A stretch of DNA of 64,000 bases, taken from the NCBI RefSeq assembly GCF_002873335.1, contig NZ_MCUW01000089.1:124001-188000 (forward strand). The letters are read 5' to 3'. The notes under the pieces were generated by a model. That model ran no database searches, was not told the DNA's origin, and worked only from the letters and a program-made list of their open reading frames with translations. The stretch comes from Vibrio sp. 10N.286.49.B1. Its GTDB lineage: Bacteria; Pseudomonadota; Gammaproteobacteria; Enterobacterales; Vibrionaceae. Below are positions 63,985-64,000 of the stretch, in pieces. Positions within the stretch are counted from its first letter, which is position 1. Every line of letters starts with the position of its first letter. The position numbers and the translations under genes were made by a program.

Positions 63985-64000
63985 GTCGACAAGTATTAGT
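63981..64000 (+). CDS. apeQ: Start of a 3-ketoacyl-ACP reductase gene (apeQ/fabG type)
   Basis: Only the first six complete codons are present (MSRQVL, and the sequence is cut there). AGGAAT lies before the ATG, which overlaps the apeP stop. A ketoreductase is the expected next gene in aryl polyene operons, and MSRQVL fits a short-chain reductase opening, but the visible part is too short for proof. Confidence 0.6.

Noticed and set aside
1..64000. tRNA, rRNA, CRISPR arrays, transposases, integrases and attachment sites
   Set aside because: I looked for cloverleaf-like GGTTCGA segments, regular spacer repeats and DDE/tyrosine recombinase motifs and saw none I could support; small unknown RNAs cannot be excluded by eye.

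Overview
The window is chromosomal DNA from a marine gammaproteobacterium, almost certainly a Vibrionaceae member. The evidence is the gene order truA-accD-folC-dedD-cvpA with fimV, a second aspartate-semialdehyde dehydrogenase and pdxB upstream, the very acidic FimV, the close match of many proteins to Vibrio versions recalled from memory, and the dominance of marine carbon-source genes. No rRNA, tRNA, CRISPR array, insertion sequence or prophage gene was seen. Nearly all of the DNA is accounted for by intact genes; only the two edge genes (cvpA, and an apeQ/fabG-type reductase) are cut.

Layout. (1) 1-12359, minus strand: housekeeping block cvpA, dedD, folC, accD, truA, fimV, asd, pdxB, fabB. 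(2) 12534-17608, plus: mnmC, an orphan periplasmic sugar-binding-like protein, an exported DUF4056-like protein, dgkA. (3) 17806-24848: mannosylglycerate catabolism. MngR is divergent from mngA (PTS permease), mngB (alpha-mannosidase) and manA, a complete route from 2-O-alpha-mannosyl-D-glycerate to fructose-6-phosphate plus glycerate. (4) 24987-28336: a possible 38-residue membrane protein, a LysR regulator, and dgcN-dgcA for D-glutamate catabolism. (5) 28401-34482: MATE efflux pump, rhlE helicase, NIT-domain chemoreceptor, YkuD-type L,D-transpeptidase. (6) 34852-41847: glycerophosphodiester module, with GDPD and a DeoR/GlpR regulator divergent from ugpBAEC plus a HAD phosphatase. (7) 42165-46986: kduI, a TRAP transporter and an IclR regulator, a probable uronate-type uptake locus. 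(8) 47269-48478: thioesterase and DUF3010 gene.

(9) 48590-64000: an aryl polyene (APE) pigment cluster. An O-methyltransferase and a lipoprotein gene run leftward, and a tightly packed operon runs rightward: chain-length factor, acyltransferase, two acyl carrier proteins, membrane protein, AMP ligase, dehydratase, glycosyltransferase-acyltransferase fusion, aromatic amino acid ammonia-lyase, thioesterase, LolA-like carrier, MMPL exporter, DUF3261 lipoprotein, ketosynthase, second dehydratase and the start of a ketoreductase. The ammonia-lyase inside the operon is the most interesting point. It suggests that the aryl starter is made locally by deaminating an aromatic amino acid to a cinnamate-type acid, which the AMP ligase then loads onto a carrier protein. 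APE clusters as a class are already described; the open questions here are the lyase substrate and the resulting starter unit.

Several upstream start codons lead to TTG or GTG or lack a Shine-Dalgarno; in those cases the internal ATG with the better context was chosen, and this is stated per gene.
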